From assembly GCA_964581165.1 (NCBI GenBank), contig CAZOMM010000006.1, positions 1 through 40,816 on the forward strand: DNA of 40,816 nucleotides, in the 5' to 3' direction. This document shows, in pieces, positions 40,778 to 40,816 of this stretch. Below the pieces are notes generated by a model. The model searched no databases and was not told the origin of the DNA. It worked only from the letters and a program-made list of their open reading frames with translations. The position numbers and the translations under genes were made by a program. The DNA comes from CAZPAN01 sp964581165 (lineage in GTDB: Bacteria; Actinomycetota; Coriobacteriia; Coriobacteriales; CADBOM01). Every line of letters begins with the position of its first letter. The stretch's first letter is position 1.

Positions 40778-40816
40778 ATGTCTCTGTTGCAGCTGTTGGG
40801 GAGCAAGACAGAGAAA
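40778..40816 (+). CDS. Start of a gene cut by the window edge
   Basis: ATG 40778 follows GAGAGGAAGGGG at good spacing and is open to the window end (MSLLQLLGSKTEK). Too short to identify. A competing frame from near 40669 is also open to the edge behind AAAGGAGG but has no standard start codon. Confidence 0.4.
   Translation, partial: MSLLQLLGSKTEK

Overview
This window reads as part of a draft genome of an anaerobic, amino-acid-fermenting bacterium, most likely an actinobacterium of class Coriobacteriia (Eggerthellaceae-like). That placement is inferred from gene content: an Ech-type group 4 [NiFe] hydrogenase, indolepyruvate:ferredoxin oxidoreductase with phenylacetate-CoA ligases and ACT proteins, a VanW protein, zinc-ribbon membrane proteins, and groESL under a HrcA/CIRCE operator. 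No rRNA, tRNA, CRISPR array, prophage or transposase gene was found. A run of 100 N (33213-33312) marks an assembly gap.

Layout. (1) 1-1677: C-terminal part of a DUF4143 ATPase, probably frameshifted, then about 820 bases without a gene that hold an 89-bp tandem repeat and an A+T-rich promoter region. (2) 1678-7456: five-gene Ech-type hydrogenase operon (NuoL-, NuoH-, NuoB-, fused NuoC+NuoD-, and NuoI-like). (3) 7675-14957: CDP-alcohol phosphatidyltransferase and VanW protein on +, converging on a minus-strand operon of two zinc-ribbon membrane proteins and an SGNH-hydrolase/VWA fusion. (4) 15212-25864: aromatic amino-acid catabolism in two blocks (paaK-ACT and iorA-iorB-ACT-paaK), separated by a D,D-carboxypeptidase, a GcvT-like protein, a degenerate Fic protein and an FHA protein. 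(5) 25921-31439: SLC13-type transporter, groES-groEL and a second degenerate Fic protein with a winged helix. (6) 31970-40816: pheS-pheT, an ArsR-family metal sensor, a nucleotide-sugar dehydrogenase homologue, a PNPOx-like protein, engB, an FKBP isomerase, nearly 1 kb of structured non-coding DNA, and the first codons of one more gene.

How the genes may work together (inference). IorAB oxidises aryl-pyruvates to aryl-acetyl-CoA and reduces ferredoxin. The membrane Ech complex can reoxidise ferredoxin with protons, making H2 and an ion gradient. The PaaK ligases and ACT proteins would handle and sense the aromatic acids. Substrate-level oxidation and respiratory-type energy conservation would thus sit about 14 kb apart.

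The most striking feature is not one gene. At least nine genes on both strands end in short degenerate tandem repeats (10-20 bp units) that begin at, or a few bases from, their own stop codon. Each array has its own unit sequence, built from the local gene end. Related arrays inside genes (protein linkers) have periods divisible by three (15, 18, 48 bp), while intergenic arrays have periods such as 10, 13, 14, 78, 89 and 104 bp. The assembly gap lies inside one array. This looks like pervasive local tandem duplication concentrated at gene ends and linkers.
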